DNA of 64,000 nucleotides, from the NCBI GenBank assembly GCA_002842395.1, contig PHCV01000005.1, positions 124,001-188,000 on the forward strand, written 5' to 3'. Position numbers and translations under genes: made by a program. This DNA is from Betaproteobacteria bacterium HGW-Betaproteobacteria-11 (lineage in GTDB: Bacteria; Pseudomonadota; Gammaproteobacteria; Burkholderiales; Rhodocyclaceae). The notes under the pieces were generated by a model. It had not been told where the DNA came from. It did no database searches and worked only from the letters and a program-made list of their open reading frames with translations. Of this stretch, positions 53,984 to 63,666 are shown in pieces (positions within the stretch are counted from its first letter, which is position 1; each line of letters starts with the position of its first letter).

Positions 53984-55504
53984 TGCCGATGAAAAGGCAC
54001 CCTGACCGGCATACCCATTCCGAGAGGGTCGGCGCAGTGCCGGCACGCAAGCCAGAATGGCGAGCAACAGGGCGAGTGCGTTGCCCCAGCGGGCGTAGGG
54101 GGTGAGGCCGCGGTAACCCTGGGCCGAAACCATCAGGGCCGCGGTGGAGAAGGGTGGCAGCGCAGCGGCGACCGAGCCGTCGGGAGCGATCATCGCGGTC
54201 ATTCCGGTGTTGGTGGCGCGCAGTATGGTGCGACCGGTTTCGATGGCGCGCATGCGGGCGATCTGCAGATGCTGCGGCTGTGCCAGCGAGTCGCCGAACC
54301 AGGCCGTGTTGGATAGATTGACCAGCAGGGTCGCGTCGGGCAGGGCCGGTAGCAGTTCTTCGCCGAAGATATCCTCGTAGCAGATGTTGGCGGCGATGCG
54401 TTGCTCGCCAAGGACGAGCGGCGCTTGCCGGGCTGGGCCGGCGCTGAAGTCGGACATCGGGATTTTGGCGAAGCGAAAGAACCAGCCGAAGCCGGGCGGG
54501 GCGTACTCGCCGAAGGGCACCAGATGGCGTTTGGCATAGGCACTGACCTGCAAAGTCGGCTCCAGCAACACGGCGCCATTGGCATATCCGCCGTTCCGGG
54601 TGGCGATGGCGATGCCGAGCAGCGCCGGGCCATGCCGCGTCAGGGTGCGCAGAACATCGCGTGGCACCGCATCGAAAAACAGGGGCAGCGCGGTTTCGGG
54701 CAGCACGACGAGGTCGGCCGGGTGGCTGCGGACGAGTTGAAGGTAGGTGTCGACCGAGAGCGCGAGCCGGTTGGGATCCCACTTCAGGTTCTGCGGGACA
54801 TTGCCTTGCAGCAGCGCGACCTTGAGCGGGGCGCCACTCGGCTGGGTCCAGGGCATCAGCCGCAGCAGGGCGCCGCCGGCGAGGAGCAGGAACAAGGTCA
54901 GCCAGATTGCCGGTCTCTTCCAGCCGGTGACGACTAACAGGCCGAGCAGGCTGCCGCCGAGGGCGACGATGAGGCCGACACCATACACGCCGAGCACGGT
55001 GCCCCAGCCGGCGAGCGGGCTGGGCGGGCTCTGCGCATAGCCGACGGCAAGCCAGGGGAAGCCGGTGAACAGGGTGCCGCGCAACCATTCGGTCAGCGTC
55101 CATAGGCCGGCGAAGAGGAGTGCGGCGCGAGCAGGTGGGATTCTTTCGCCCCAACGGACGAAGAGCGCGCCGGCAAGGGCCGGGAAGACCGCCAGGGTCA
55201 GGCAGAAAAGCAGGGTGGCGATGGCCGCCAGCGGCGCGGCCATGCCGCCGAACTGGCTGAGACTGACATAGACCCAGGAAGTGCCACTCAAGAAACAGCC
55301 GGCGCCCCAGGCCAGGCCGAGCGCGGCGGCCGTGCGCGGGCGGGTGCAGCGGCGCCAGAGCAGGAACAGGCCGGCGAGCGAAAAAGTCGGCGCTGGCCAG
55401 ACGGCGAACCAGGCGTCGAATGGGGCGAAGCCGAGCGTGCATAAGATACCCAGCGCGGCGGCCAGCAGCGCGCTGCGCCAGGTCGACCTGGCAGCGTGCT
55501 TCAT
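53978..55504 (-). CDS. lnt: Apolipoprotein N-acyltransferase
   Basis: 508 residues with six to seven membrane segments in the first half and a nitrilase-fold domain after about residue 220. The triad is visible: Glu in LPETALPLFF, Lys in AYAKRHLVPFGEYAP, and Cys in NICYEDIFGEELLPA. It adds the third acyl chain to lipoproteins at the inner membrane. The start overlaps the corC stop (ATGA). The N-terminal segment WPAPTFSLAGLF coincides with a 26-bp repeat core. Confidence 0.96.
   Translation of the reverse strand: MKHAARSTWRSALLAAALGILCTLGFAPFDAWFAVWPAPTFSLAGLFLLWRRCTRPRTAAALGLAWGAGCFLSGTSWVYVSLSQFGGMAAPLAAIATLLFCLTLAVFPALAGALFVRWGERIPPARAALLFAGLWTLTEWLRGTLFTGFPWLAVGYAQSPPSPLAGWGTVLGVYGVGLIVALGGSLLGLLVVTGWKRPAIWLTLFLLLAGGALLRLMPWTQPSGAPLKVALLQGNVPQNLKWDPNRLALSVDTYLQLVRSHPADLVVLPETALPLFFDAVPRDVLRTLTRHGPALLGIAIATRNGGYANGAVLLEPTLQVSAYAKRHLVPFGEYAPPGFGWFFRFAKIPMSDFSAGPARQAPLVLGEQRIAANICYEDIFGEELLPALPDATLLVNLSNTAWFGDSLAQPQHLQIARMRAIETGRTILRATNTGMTAMIAPDGSVAAALPPFSTAALMVSAQGYRGLTPYARWGNALALLLAILACVPALRRPSRNGYAGQGAFSSAL
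55381..55406 (+). repeat. Short dispersed repeat core (26 bp), in lnt
   Basis: AAAAAGTCGGCGCTGG, then CCAG and ACGGCG, exact core length. It is antisense to lnt and read there as AVWPAPTFS, in a membrane segment where most relatives have no such motif. Confidence 0.6.
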
Positions 55505-56346
55505 TCCGTCGCGGGCGGCAGCGGCAGGCCCTTTTGCGGATCGACCAGCAGGGTATGTATGCGCCGGCTGTCGGCGCGCAAGACCTGGAAGCGCAGGGCG
55601 CCGATGTCGATGATTTCGTTGCGCTTGGGCAGCCGGCCGAGTTGATGGATGACGAGGCCGCCGACGGTGTCGAATTCCTCGTCGGGGAACTCCGTACCGA
55701 AGGCGCTGTTGAAATCACCGACTTCGGTAGTGGCCTTGATCCGATAGCGACCGCTGTTGTCGAGTACGATGTTGCCTTCGGTTTCATCGAAATCGTATTC
55801 ATCCTCGATGTCGCCGACGATCTGTTCGAGCACGTCCTCGATGGTGACCAGGCCAGCGACACCGCCGTATTCGTCGACCACCAGCGCCATGTGGTTGTGC
55901 GAGGCGCGAAATTCGCGCAGCAGCACGTTCAGCCGCTTCGATTCGGGAATGAAAATGGCCGGCCGCAGGGTGTCGCGCAGATCGACTTCCTTGCCGGCGA
56001 AATAACGCAACAGATCTTTCGCCAGCAGGATGCCGATGACATCATCCTTGCCTTCGCCGATGACCGGAAACCGCGAGTGGGCCGTATCGATCACCAGTTC
56101 GATGATTTTCCCGGGCGGGTCGCTGATGTCGACGACATCCATTTGGAAACGCGGCACCATGATGTCGCGCACCGCCATGTCGGCGACGGCCAGCGCCCCT
56201 TCGATGATGGAGAGCGCATCGGCGTCCATCAGGTGGCGTTCGAAGGCGCTGTGCAGCAGTTGCAGCAGTTGTTCGCGGTCTTCGGGTTCGCGCATCAGGA
56301 GCGCGGAAAGACGTTCGATGAGACTGGGGCGACTGGCAGGATCCAT
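55501..56346 (-). CDS. corC: CBS-domain protein CorC (HlyC/CorC family)
   Basis: 281 residues: the soluble CBS pair (VRDIMVPRFQMDVVDISDPP, then MALVVDEYGGVAGLVTIEDV) followed by the CorC_HlyC domain (DEEFDTVGGLVIHQLGRLPK). CorC is linked to magnesium and cobalt efflux. It has no membrane domain, as is usual for the short form. It lies in the operon miaB-phoH-ybeY-corC-lnt. Confidence 0.95.
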   Translation of the reverse strand: MDPASRPSLIERLSALLMREPEDREQLLQLLHSAFERHLMDADALSIIEGALAVADMAVRDIMVPRFQMDVVDISDPPGKIIELVIDTAHSRFPVIGEGKDDVIGILLAKDLLRYFAGKEVDLRDTLRPAIFIPESKRLNVLLREFRASHNHMALVVDEYGGVAGLVTIEDVLEQIVGDIEDEYDFDETEGNIVLDNSGRYRIKATTEVGDFNSAFGTEFPDEEFDTVGGLVIHQLGRLPKRNEIIDIGALRFQVLRADSRRIHTLLVDPQKGLPLPPATE

Positions 56347-56348
56347 GG

Positions 56349-56804
56349 TCAGAGGTAAGGGTCGGGATAGCCCAGGCCGGCGAGGATTTCGCGCTCGCGC
56401 GCTTCCATGCGGGCGGCTTCGGCAGGGCCGGTTTCGTGGTCGAAGCCCTGCAAGTGCAGCATACCATGCACGATCAGGTGGGCAAAATGCGCGACGAGCG
56501 GCTTGCCTTGCAGGGCGGCTTCGCCGGCCACCACCGGCAGGCAGACGACGAGATCGCCGAGCAGGGGCTGATCGGCGTGCGCTGCCTGGTAGGGAAAGGA
56601 GAGGACATTGGTGGCGTAATCCTTGCCGCGGAATTCGCGGTTGAGCCGCTGCCCTTCATCTGCATCGACGAAGCGGACAGTGACTTCCGCCGCAGCGAAG
56701 CAGGCCGCCGCGACCCAGCGCCGAACCTGATGGCGCGTCGGCGCATTTTCCTTGCCTCCGGGATACTGGATCGAGAGGGCGAGTTCAGGTCGGGGGCGCG
56801 GCAT
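56349..56804 (-). CDS. ybeY: Endoribonuclease YbeY
   Basis: 151 residues starting [20 protein letters not shown]. The metal-binding motif is [34 protein letters not shown] is the central family segment. YbeY matures 16S rRNA and takes part in ribosome quality control. It overlaps the phoH end by 20 bp and ends 3 bp before corC. Confidence 0.95.
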   Translation of the reverse strand: MPRPRPELALSIQYPGGKENAPTRHQVRRWVAAACFAAAEVTVRFVDADEGQRLNREFRGKDYATNVLSFPYQAAHADQPLLGDLVVCLPVVAGEAALQGKPLVAHFAHLIVHGMLHLQGFDHETGPAEAARMEAREREILAGLGYPDPYL

Positions 56805-57744
56805 GCTGCTCGTAGGCCTCGACGATGCGGGCAACCAGGGGATGGCGCACCACGTCGCTGGCATCGAAGTCGGTAAAGGCCAGGCCGCGGACCTCGGCAA
56901 GAATCCGCCGGGCTTCGATCAGACCGGACTTCTGCCCGCGCGGCAGGTCGATCTGGGTCGGATCGCCGGTGACCACGGCCTTGGCGCCGATGCCGATGCG
57001 GGTGAGGAACATTTTCATCTGTTCCGGCGTGGTATTCTGCGCTTCATCGAGGATGATGAACGCATGATTGAGGGTGCGCCCGCGCATGTAGGCCAGCGGA
57101 GCGATTTCGATGTTTTGCTTTTCGAACAGTTTCGACACCTTGTCGAAACCCATCAGGTCGTAGAGCGCATCGTAGAGAGGACGCAGGTAGGGATCGATCT
57201 TCTGCGTCAGATCGCCGGGCAGGAAGCCCAGGCGCTCCCCCGCCTCGACCGCCGGCCGGGTGAGGATGATGCGGCTGACCAGGTCACGCTCGAAGGCGTC
57301 GATGGCCGAGGCCACCGCGAGATAGGTCTTGCCGGTGCCGGCCGGGCCGATGCCGAAGGTGATGTCGTGATTCTGGATGTTCTTGAGGTAGGCGACCTGG
57401 TTGGGTGTGCGCCCGTGCAGGTCGGATTTCTTTGTCAGCAGGATGCCTGCGGGGGGTGCCAGCTTGCCCTGGGTGCGAGTCATCTCGATCAGGCCGAGTT
57501 GCAGTTCGTCGATCGACAGCGGTTCGTTTGCCAGCGCATGGAAATGCTGCAGCGCCTGTGCCGCCAGTCGTGCCGCGGCCGGCTCGCCAAGAATCCGGCA
57601 ATGCCCGCCGCGACGGTTGATGGTCACGTCGAAGGCCGCTTCGATCTGGCGCAGATTTTCGTCGAGGCTGCCGCACAGATTCTGCAGCCGCGCGTTGTCG
57701 GCGGGTTGCAGGGTAACCGCGATGGGGTGGGGCGAAGAGGTCAG
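56785..57744 (-). CDS. phoH: PhoH-like ATPase; probable CTG start
   Basis: 319 residues if started at CTG 57744. Walker A is [20 protein letters not shown] and Walker [27 protein letters not shown] is also typical. The conserved N-terminal domain ([20 protein letters not shown], then [13 protein letters not shown]) begins upstream of the first standard start (GTG 57627) and has no ATG, GTG or TTG before the miaB stop. The CTG overlaps the miaB TGA (CTGA) and has AGAGGA nine bases upstream. PhoH is a probable RNA helicase/ATPase acting with YbeY. Confidence 0.85.
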   Translation of the reverse strand: MTSSPHPIAVTLQPADNARLQNLCGSLDENLRQIEAAFDVTINRRGGHCRILGEPAAARLAAQALQHFHALANEPLSIDELQLGLIEMTRTQGKLAPPAGILLTKKSDLHGRTPNQVAYLKNIQNHDITFGIGPAGTGKTYLAVASAIDAFERDLVSRIILTRPAVEAGERLGFLPGDLTQKIDPYLRPLYDALYDLMGFDKVSKLFEKQNIEIAPLAYMRGRTLNHAFIILDEAQNTTPEQMKMFLTRIGIGAKAVVTGDPTQIDLPRGQKSGLIEARRILAEVRGLAFTDFDASDVVRHPLVARIVEAYEQHAAPPT

Positions 57745-59087
57745 GATGCCAGTTCCTCTGCGTTGATCACGATTTCGCCACGCAGGCTGTGCGGCAATGC
57801 CGCGGTGATGGCGACGTCGGCAAAGTGACCGATCAGGCGGTGATTGCCGGCAAAGTTGACGATGCGGTTGTTTTCCGTGCGACCAGCCAGTTCATCGGCA
57901 TTCTTGCGGGCAACGCCTTCGACCAGCACGCGCTGCACCGTGCCGACCATCGCCGTGCTGACGGCAAAGGCCTGCTCCTCGACGCGCTTTTGCAGGCGCA
58001 TCAGGCGCTGCAGCTTGAGCTCATGGGGTGTGCCGTCCGTCATTTCGGCGGCGGGGGTGCCGGGGCGCGGGCTGAAAATGAAGGAAAAGCTGCTGTCGAA
58101 GCCAAGTTCTTCGATCAGTTGCATGGTTTTTTCGAAATCCTCCTCGGTCTCGCCAGGGAAGCCGACGATGAAATCGGAAGAAAGCGAGAGATCGGGACGC
58201 GCGGCGCGCAGTTTTTTGACCAGCGATTTGTATTCAAGCACGGTGTAGCCGCGCTTCATCGCCGCCAGCACGCGGTCGGAGCCGGATTGCACGGGCAGGT
58301 GCAGGTGCGAGGCCAGTTTTGGCACGCGGCGATAGACATCGATCAGGCGCGGTGTGACCTCGCGCGGGTGCGAGGTGGTGTAACGGATGCGCTCGAGGCC
58401 ATCGAATTCGGCGAGGGTCTCGATGAGAAAGGCGAGGTCGGCGTGATCGCCATCCTCCAGCGCGCCTCGATAGGCATTGACGTTCTGGCCGAGCAGGGTG
58501 ATTTCGCGAATGCCTCGCGTCACCAGGCCGGCAACCTCGGTGAGGACGTCGGCCAGCGGGCGCGAGACTTCTTCGCCGCGGGTATAGGGAACGACGCAGA
58601 AGGTGCAGTATTTCGAGCAGCCTTCCATGATCGAGACGAAGGCCGTGGCGCCCTCGATTTTCGCCGCGGGCAGGGTGTCGAATTTTTCAATTTCCGGAAA
58701 CGAGATGTCGACTTGCGGTCGGCCGCTGGCACGGCGCGCCGAAATCAATTGCGGCAGGCGATGCAGAGTCTGCGGGCCGAACACCACGTCGACAAAGGGC
58801 GCCCGTTTGATGATGGCCTCACCCTCCTGGCTGGCCACGCAGCCGCCGACGCCGATGATGAGACCCGGATTGGCCTGTTTGAGGTGGCGGATGCGGCCGA
58901 GGTCATGGAACACCTTTTCCTGGGCCTTTTCGCGGATCGAGCAGGTGTTGAACAGGATGATGTCGGCTTCTTCCACGTTGCCGGTCTTGACCGCTCCTTC
59001 CGGGACGGTGAGCGCATCGAGCATCTTGTCGGAATCGTATTCATTCATCTGGCAGCCGAAGGTGCGGATGAATACTTTCGTGGTCAT
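57741..59087 (-). CDS. miaB: tRNA-2-methylthio-N6-dimethylallyladenosine synthase
   Basis: 448 residues. The N-terminal UPF0004 domain has CQMNEYDSD and [10 protein letters not shown]. The radical SAM motif is [18 protein letters not shown]. The TRAM domain ends the protein ([20 protein letters not shown]). It thiomethylates A37 in tRNAs. It is the first gene of the five-gene operon on this strand and is divergent from queC. Confidence 0.97.
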   Translation of the reverse strand: MTTKVFIRTFGCQMNEYDSDKMLDALTVPEGAVKTGNVEEADIILFNTCSIREKAQEKVFHDLGRIRHLKQANPGLIIGVGGCVASQEGEAIIKRAPFVDVVFGPQTLHRLPQLISARRASGRPQVDISFPEIEKFDTLPAAKIEGATAFVSIMEGCSKYCTFCVVPYTRGEEVSRPLADVLTEVAGLVTRGIREITLLGQNVNAYRGALEDGDHADLAFLIETLAEFDGLERIRYTTSHPREVTPRLIDVYRRVPKLASHLHLPVQSGSDRVLAAMKRGYTVLEYKSLVKKLRAARPDLSLSSDFIVGFPGETEEDFEKTMQLIEELGFDSSFSFIFSPRPGTPAAEMTDGTPHELKLQRLMRLQKRVEEQAFAVSTAMVGTVQRVLVEGVARKNADELAGRTENNRIVNFAGNHRLIGHFADVAITAALPHSLRGEIVINAEELAS

Positions 59088-59160
59088 TGGGCGGGGCTGG
59101 GAAAATCGAATGGGGGATTATAGAGCAGCGGGGCAGGCCGCTCTTTGCTACCATCGCCGC

Positions 59161-59829
59161 ATGAAACCTGCGGTCATTCTTCTTTCCGGCGGCCTCGATT
59201 CCGCCACCGTGTTGGCCATGGCCAGGCAGCAGGGCTTTGCCTGTCATTGCCTGTCTCTGGACTACGGCCAGCGGCATGGCGCCGAGCTCGATGCAGCGCG
59301 GCGCGTGGCGGCTGCCCAGCAGGCGACGACGCATCGCGTGCTCAAGCTCGATCTCGGCCAGTTGGGAGGTTCCGCGCTGACCGATGCGTCGATTGCCGTG
59401 CCCACCGGGGGCGTGCAGCCCGGGATTCCGGTGACCTATGTGCCGGCGCGCAATACCATCATGCTTTCCTTGGCCCTGGCCTGGGCCGAAGTGCTCGGCG
59501 CGCAGGATATCTTCGCCGGCGTCAATGCGGTGGATTACTCGGGTTATCCCGATTGCCGCCCCGAGTTCATTCACGCCTTCGAGGCACTCGCCAATCTGGC
59601 GACCAAGGCGGCCGTCGAGGGGCGACCGCTGAGGGTGCATGCACCGTTGATCGCCATGAGCAAGGCGCAGATCATCGCCGCCGGTCTGGCGTTGGGGGTC
59701 GATTACAGCCTGACCGTCTCGTGCTATCAGGCGGATGCGTCCGGTCGGGCTTGCACGGTCTGCGATGCCTGTCGCTTGCGACAGGAGGGTTTCGCCGCCG
59801 CCGGCGTTCCTGATCCGACCCGCTACTGA
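59161..59829 (+). CDS. queC: 7-cyano-7-deazaguanine synthase
   Basis: 222 residues starting [20 protein letters not shown]. The PP-loop SGGLDSAT is intact, and the zinc Cys set is [20 protein letters not shown]. It makes preQ0 from carboxydeazaguanine for queuosine synthesis. It is divergent from miaB, with another 165 bp before rplM. Confidence 0.97.
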   Translation: MKPAVILLSGGLDSATVLAMARQQGFACHCLSLDYGQRHGAELDAARRVAAAQQATTHRVLKLDLGQLGGSALTDASIAVPTGGVQPGIPVTYVPARNTIMLSLALAWAEVLGAQDIFAGVNAVDYSGYPDCRPEFIHAFEALANLATKAAVEGRPLRVHAPLIAMSKAQIIAAGLALGVDYSLTVSCYQADASGRACTVCDACRLRQEGFAAAGVPDPTRY

Positions 59830-59882
59830 GAGGCCGCGCAGAGGACAAGACCGAAGCGAAGCTGGCCGCCCTTAAAACGGGT

Positions 59883-59912
59883 TTGACAGCGTTCTCGATG
59901 ATTGGGTAGAAT
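59883..59912 (+). promoter_or_regulatory. Sigma70-type promoter of rplM-rpsI
   Basis: TTGACA (59883-59888), 18 bases, TAGAAT (59907-59912), about 80 bases before rplM. This leaves a leader with room for L13-type regulation, but no leader fold is claimed. Confidence 0.7.
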
Positions 59913-59994
59913 GCGCGGCTTTCCGTAGGGTCGTCAGTGAAATTTTCCTCGCTGCGGTCCGACCGGATCACTGAAGCAAGCAAGGAACACGCGA

Positions 59995-60423
59995 ATGAAA
60001 ACATTTTCCGCCAAACCGCATGAAGTGCAGCATGACTGGTTCGTCGTCGATGCGGCAGACAAGGTGCTCGGCCGCCTGGCGACCGAGATCGCCCGCCGTT
60101 TGCGGGGCAAGCACAAGACGATCTATACGCCTCACGTCGATACCGGCGACTACATTGTCGTTGTCAATGTGGACAAGTTGCGCGTCACCGGCAACAAGGC
60201 GCAGGACAAAATGTACTATCGCCACTCGGGTTATCCGGGCGGAATTTATGAAACGAATTTCACCAAGCTGCAACAGCGTTTTCCGGATCGCGTGCTCGAG
60301 AAAGCGGTCAAGGGCATGCTACCGAAGGGGCCGCTGGGCTATGCAATGCTGAAGAAGATGAAATGCTACGCTGGCGCCGAGCATCCCCATGCGGCCCAGC
60401 AACCCCAGTTGCTTGAAATTTAA
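59995..60423 (+). CDS. rplM: 50S ribosomal protein L13
   Basis: 142 residues, starting [20 protein letters not shown]. It is full length with [20 protein letters not shown] and ending [18 protein letters not shown]. It is co-transcribed with rpsI 18 bp downstream. Confidence 0.99.
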   Translation: MKTFSAKPHEVQHDWFVVDAADKVLGRLATEIARRLRGKHKTIYTPHVDTGDYIVVVNVDKLRVTGNKAQDKMYYRHSGYPGGIYETNFTKLQQRFPDRVLEKAVKGMLPKGPLGYAMLKKMKCYAGAEHPHAAQQPQLLEI

Positions 60424-60441
60424 GCCATTCAAGGAGTTCTC

Positions 60442-60834
60442 ATGGCAGTTACGCACTATTACGGTACCGGTCGTCGCAAGACGGCCATTGCGCGGGTTTT
60501 CCTCCGTGCGGGGAGCGGCAAGTTCGTGGTGAACGACAAGCCGGTGGACGAGTTTTTCTCCCGTGAAACGGGGCGCATGGTGGTGCGTCAGCCGCTCGAG
60601 CTGACCCAGCACCAAGCGACGTTCGACATCATGGTCAATGTGGTCGGTGGCGGTGAATCCGGTCAGGCCGGTGCAGTGCGGCACGGGATTACCCGTGCTC
60701 TGATCGAATACGATGCGACGCTGAAACCGGCGTTGTCCGGTGCCGGTTTCGTCACCCGCGATGCGCGTGAAGTGGAACGCAAGAAAGTCGGCTTTCGCAA
60801 GGCGCGTCGGCGCAAGCAATTTTCCAAGCGCTGA
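60442..60834 (+). CDS. rpsI: 30S ribosomal protein S9
   Basis: 130 residues, starting [20 protein letters not shown] and ending with the typical basic tail [17 protein letters not shown] that reaches the ribosomal P site. A strong terminator follows at 60873. Confidence 0.99.
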   Translation: MAVTHYYGTGRRKTAIARVFLRAGSGKFVVNDKPVDEFFSRETGRMVVRQPLELTQHQATFDIMVNVVGGGESGQAGAVRHGITRALIEYDATLKPALSGAGFVTRDAREVERKKVGFRKARRRKQFSKR

Positions 60835-60872
60835 TTCGCTCGAGGTTTTCGGCCTCGACTCGGCATCCGCGA

Positions 60873-60905
60873 CAAAAGCCGCCCTTGGGCGGCTTTTGTT
60901 CTTTC
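60873..60905 (+). terminator. Rho-independent terminator of rplM-rpsI
   Basis: The stem AAAAGCCGCCC / GGGCGGCTTTT with a short TT loop is followed by GTTCTTTC. It is placed 39 bp after rpsI. Confidence 0.9.
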
Positions 60906-60990
60906 ATCTTTCCCGTGGGTGGCCGATGGACATAAGCATGGAAAACAATCACGAAGCGAGTTACCATTTCCCCTTTGCAAGGAGTCCGCT

Positions 60991-62019
60991 GTGATCAAGG
61001 CAGGCATCGTGGGCGGTACGGGCTATACGGGCATCGAGCTACTGCGCTTGCTGGCCCGTCACCCTGAAGTCGAGTTGCTGACCATAACCTCCCGTGGCGA
61101 GGCCGGAACGGCAGTTGCCGACATGTTTCCCAACCTGCGTGGCGAGGTGGGCCTGACGTTTCGGGATCCGCAAGATGCGCCGCTTGGCGAATGTGACGTC
61201 GTATTCTTTGCGACTCCCAACGGGGTCGCAATGCAGCAGGCGGCGGCTTTGCTCGCCGCCGGTGTGCGGGTCGTCGATCTGGCGGCGGACTTCCGCATCC
61301 GCGATGTCGCCGAATGGGAAAAGTGGTATGGCATGAAACACGCCAGCCCGGAATTGGTCGAGACGGCCGTCTATGGCCTGCCCGAGGTGAATCGGGCGCA
61401 AATCCGCAACGCCCGCCTGCTGGCCAATCCCGGCTGCTATCCGACGGCGACCCAGTTGGGGCTGCTGCCGCTGGTCGAGAAGGGGTGCGTCGATCCGACT
61501 TCCCTGATTGCCGATGTCAAATCCGGAGTTTCCGGGGCCGGTCGCAAGGCGGAAGTACATACCCTGTTTGCCGAGGCGGCGGATAACTTCAAGGCCTACG
61601 GCGTGCCCGGCCACCGCCACCTCCCCGAAATCCGGCAGGGCCTGGCCCATGCCGCGGGGTGTGCGGTGGGGCTCACCTTCGTGCCGCATCTGACGCCGCT
61701 GATCCGCGGCATTCATGCCACGTTGTACGCCCGGATCACCCGGGAAGAGGATTTTCAGGCGCTGTTCGAGCGGCGTTACGCCGGTGAACCTTTTGTCGAT
61801 GTCATGCCGCCGGGGATGCATCCGGAGACGCGCTCGGTGCGTGCCTCCAATACCTGCCGGATCGCGATTCATCGGCCGCAGGGTGAAGACACTCTGGTCG
61901 TGCTCGTGGTAATCGACAATCTGGTCAAGGGAGCGGCAGGACAGGCGGTGCAAAACATGAACCTCATGTTCGACTTCGACGAATGTACCGGTTTGTCTCA
62001 CATTCCCGTGCTGCCCTGA
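60991..62019 (+). CDS. argC: N-acetyl-gamma-glutamyl-phosphate reductase
   Basis: 342 residues from a GTG with AAGGAG upstream. The nucleotide motif is [20 protein letters not shown] and the catalytic Cys is in [32 protein letters not shown] and PGHRHLPEI are further signatures. It carries out the third step of arginine synthesis and complements argJ in the same window. Confidence 0.97.
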   Translation: MIKAGIVGGTGYTGIELLRLLARHPEVELLTITSRGEAGTAVADMFPNLRGEVGLTFRDPQDAPLGECDVVFFATPNGVAMQQAAALLAAGVRVVDLAADFRIRDVAEWEKWYGMKHASPELVETAVYGLPEVNRAQIRNARLLANPGCYPTATQLGLLPLVEKGCVDPTSLIADVKSGVSGAGRKAEVHTLFAEAADNFKAYGVPGHRHLPEIRQGLAHAAGCAVGLTFVPHLTPLIRGIHATLYARITREEDFQALFERRYAGEPFVDVMPPGMHPETRSVRASNTCRIAIHRPQGEDTLVVLVVIDNLVKGAAGQAVQNMNLMFDFDECTGLSHIPVLP

Positions 62020-62753
62020 CGTTGCGCCGGCTTCGCGGCCGCTTCGGGATCGCGGCGCGGCGTGTCGCGGTGCGCCCGCACCTCCCCTGGCACTGGCGGG
62101 CAGTGTCCATCATCGCGTTGACCGGGGTTTCACTGGCTCTGGCCGGATGGATTTACGATGCCGGCCGCCAATTTGCCGGCTTTGATCGAAGCGTCAGCGA
62201 TCAGGAATCGGCTGCATTGCGCGAGCGCGTGTCCCGACTCGAGACCGAACTCGAGGCGGCACGCCGGGTGGCCAATATCAGTGATGGGCAAATCCAGATG
62301 GCGACAGCCACGCAGGAACGACTGGCGGCGCAAATCAAGACGCTGGAAATGGAGAATACGCGGCTCAAGGCCGATCTGGCGATGTTCGAGAATCTGGCCG
62401 ATGGACCTGCAGGAGTGGAAGGCCCGCTGCTGAGCCAGCTGCAGATCCTGCCCACGGGGGTCCAGGGTGCGTATCGTTACCGGCTGCTGCTGGCGCAGAC
62501 AGGAGGCAAGCGGCAGCAGGAGTTTCGCGGGGTGCTTCAGCTGCTTGGCACCGTGCAGCGTGGGAAAGAGACTGCTATCATTCCCCTCCCCTTGGGTGAA
62601 GGAAGCGATGGGGGGCTGTATAAGGTCAGCTTTCGTTATTTTCGGCGACTCGAAGGCAGTTTCAGCCTGGATTCCGGAATGCGGCTCGAACGAGTCGAGG
62701 CTCGCCTGCTGCAAGCCGGGGTCGTGAAGGCCAGCCAGCATGTTGTTTTGTAA
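61983..62753 (+). CDS. DUF6776-like membrane protein
   Basis: 256 residues from an ATG that overlaps the argC end by 37 bp. A basic N-terminus and one membrane segment (about 40-60) are followed by a coiled coil (about 75-140, [20 protein letters not shown]). A beta-rich C-terminal region follows, with [20 protein letters not shown] and [20 protein letters not shown]. The family is unnamed functionally. Its position between argC and a bactofilin is conserved in related bacteria as far as I recall, and a link to cell shape or envelope is plausible. Confidence 0.78.
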   Translation: MYRFVSHSRAALTLRRLRGRFGIAARRVAVRPHLPWHWRAVSIIALTGVSLALAGWIYDAGRQFAGFDRSVSDQESAALRERVSRLETELEAARRVANISDGQIQMATATQERLAAQIKTLEMENTRLKADLAMFENLADGPAGVEGPLLSQLQILPTGVQGAYRYRLLLAQTGGKRQQEFRGVLQLLGTVQRGKETAIIPLPLGEGSDGGLYKVSFRYFRRLEGSFSLDSGMRLERVEARLLQAGVVKASQHVVL

Positions 62754-62784
62754 GACTGAATATGGCACTGGAAAAAAAGGAGGC

Positions 62785-63192
62785 ATGGACATGTTCGGCA
62801 AGAAATCCGGAAAACCGCAGGGACAGATCGATACACTGATCGGTGCGGGGACGTCGATCACCGGCGATATCGCCTTTACGGGCGGCTTGCGCGTGGATGG
62901 CGAAGTCAAAGGCAATATCCACGGCGCCAGCGATCAGCAGACCACCCTGGTGGTGAGCGAGCACGCGCGGATCGAGGGCGAGATTTCCGTTTCCCATCTG
63001 GTCATCAACGGCACGGTGATTGGCCCGGCGCATGCCAGCGAATTTCTGGAACTACAAGGCAAGGCGCGGGTCACAGGCGATGTCGAGTACAGTACGATAG
63101 AAATGCATCTGGGCGCCGTGGTACAGGGGCGTCTGGTGCACCAGGGGCCCTCGGCAAAAGCCGTGGAATTGAAGCTTGCGGCCAGCAATTGA
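62785..63192 (+). CDS. Bactofilin family cytoskeletal protein
   Basis: 135 residues starting MDMFGKKSGKPQGQIDTLIG after AAAGGAGG. The bactofilin beta-helix pattern is clear: GTSITGDIAFTGGLRVDGEV, KGNI, then RIEGEISVSHLVINGTVIG and RVTGDVEYSTIEMHLGAVVQ. It polymerises without nucleotide and often scaffolds cell-wall enzymes. Confidence 0.95.
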   Translation: MDMFGKKSGKPQGQIDTLIGAGTSITGDIAFTGGLRVDGEVKGNIHGASDQQTTLVVSEHARIEGEISVSHLVINGTVIGPAHASEFLELQGKARVTGDVEYSTIEMHLGAVVQGRLVHQGPSAKAVELKLAASN

Positions 63193-63252
63193 TATTGAAA
63201 AATAACTTCGCGGCGCATAGTGCGCCTTGAAACCGTTTCACAGGAGAAAATC

Positions 63253-63603
63253 ATGAATGCACCAAGCGAGATGCCCGCGCCGTTCAACTTCACCGAAAGC
63301 GCGGCGAACAAAGTCAAGGAGTTGATCGCCGAAGAAGGCAATCCGGAACTCAAGTTGCGGGTATTCGTTACCGGCGGCGGCTGTTCGGGCTTCCAGTACG
63401 GCTTCACCTTCGACGAAGTGATCAATGACGATGACACCTCGCTGGTCAAGAATGGGGTGACGCTGCTGATCGATCCGATGAGTTATCAGTATCTGGTCGG
63501 TGCGGAGATCGATTACAGCGAAGGGCTGGAAGGGTCGCAGTTCGTGATCAAGAACCCGAATGCGACCAGCACCTGCGGTTGCGGTTCTTCGTTCTCCGCC
63601 TGA
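63253..63603 (+). CDS. erpA: Iron-sulfur cluster insertion protein ErpA
   Basis: 116 residues, A-type carrier. The three conserved cysteines are seen in [13 protein letters not shown] and [12 protein letters not shown]. It starts [20 protein letters not shown], with CAGGAGAA upstream. It delivers Fe-S clusters to target proteins. Confidence 0.97.
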   Translation: MNAPSEMPAPFNFTESAANKVKELIAEEGNPELKLRVFVTGGGCSGFQYGFTFDEVINDDDTSLVKNGVTLLIDPMSYQYLVGAEIDYSEGLEGSQFVIKNPNATSTCGCGSSFSA

Positions 63604-63666
63604 ACCGCTGCCCCGCATCCCATCGCCCGTTGCCTGCTGGTGGCCCCGCCTGATCGGTTGCCGATT

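Noticed and set aside
53427-55862. An 811-residue minus-strand frame across arsS, lnt and corC
   Set aside because: It is in a shifted frame relative to three well-supported genes on the same strand.
59913-59994. An L13-type leader in front of rplM
   Set aside because: No convincing conserved fold could be drawn by eye.
60783-60806. AAAGTCGGCTTTCGCAAGGC in rpsI as a core
   Set aside because: It encodes the universally conserved S9 tail, and only nine bases fit.
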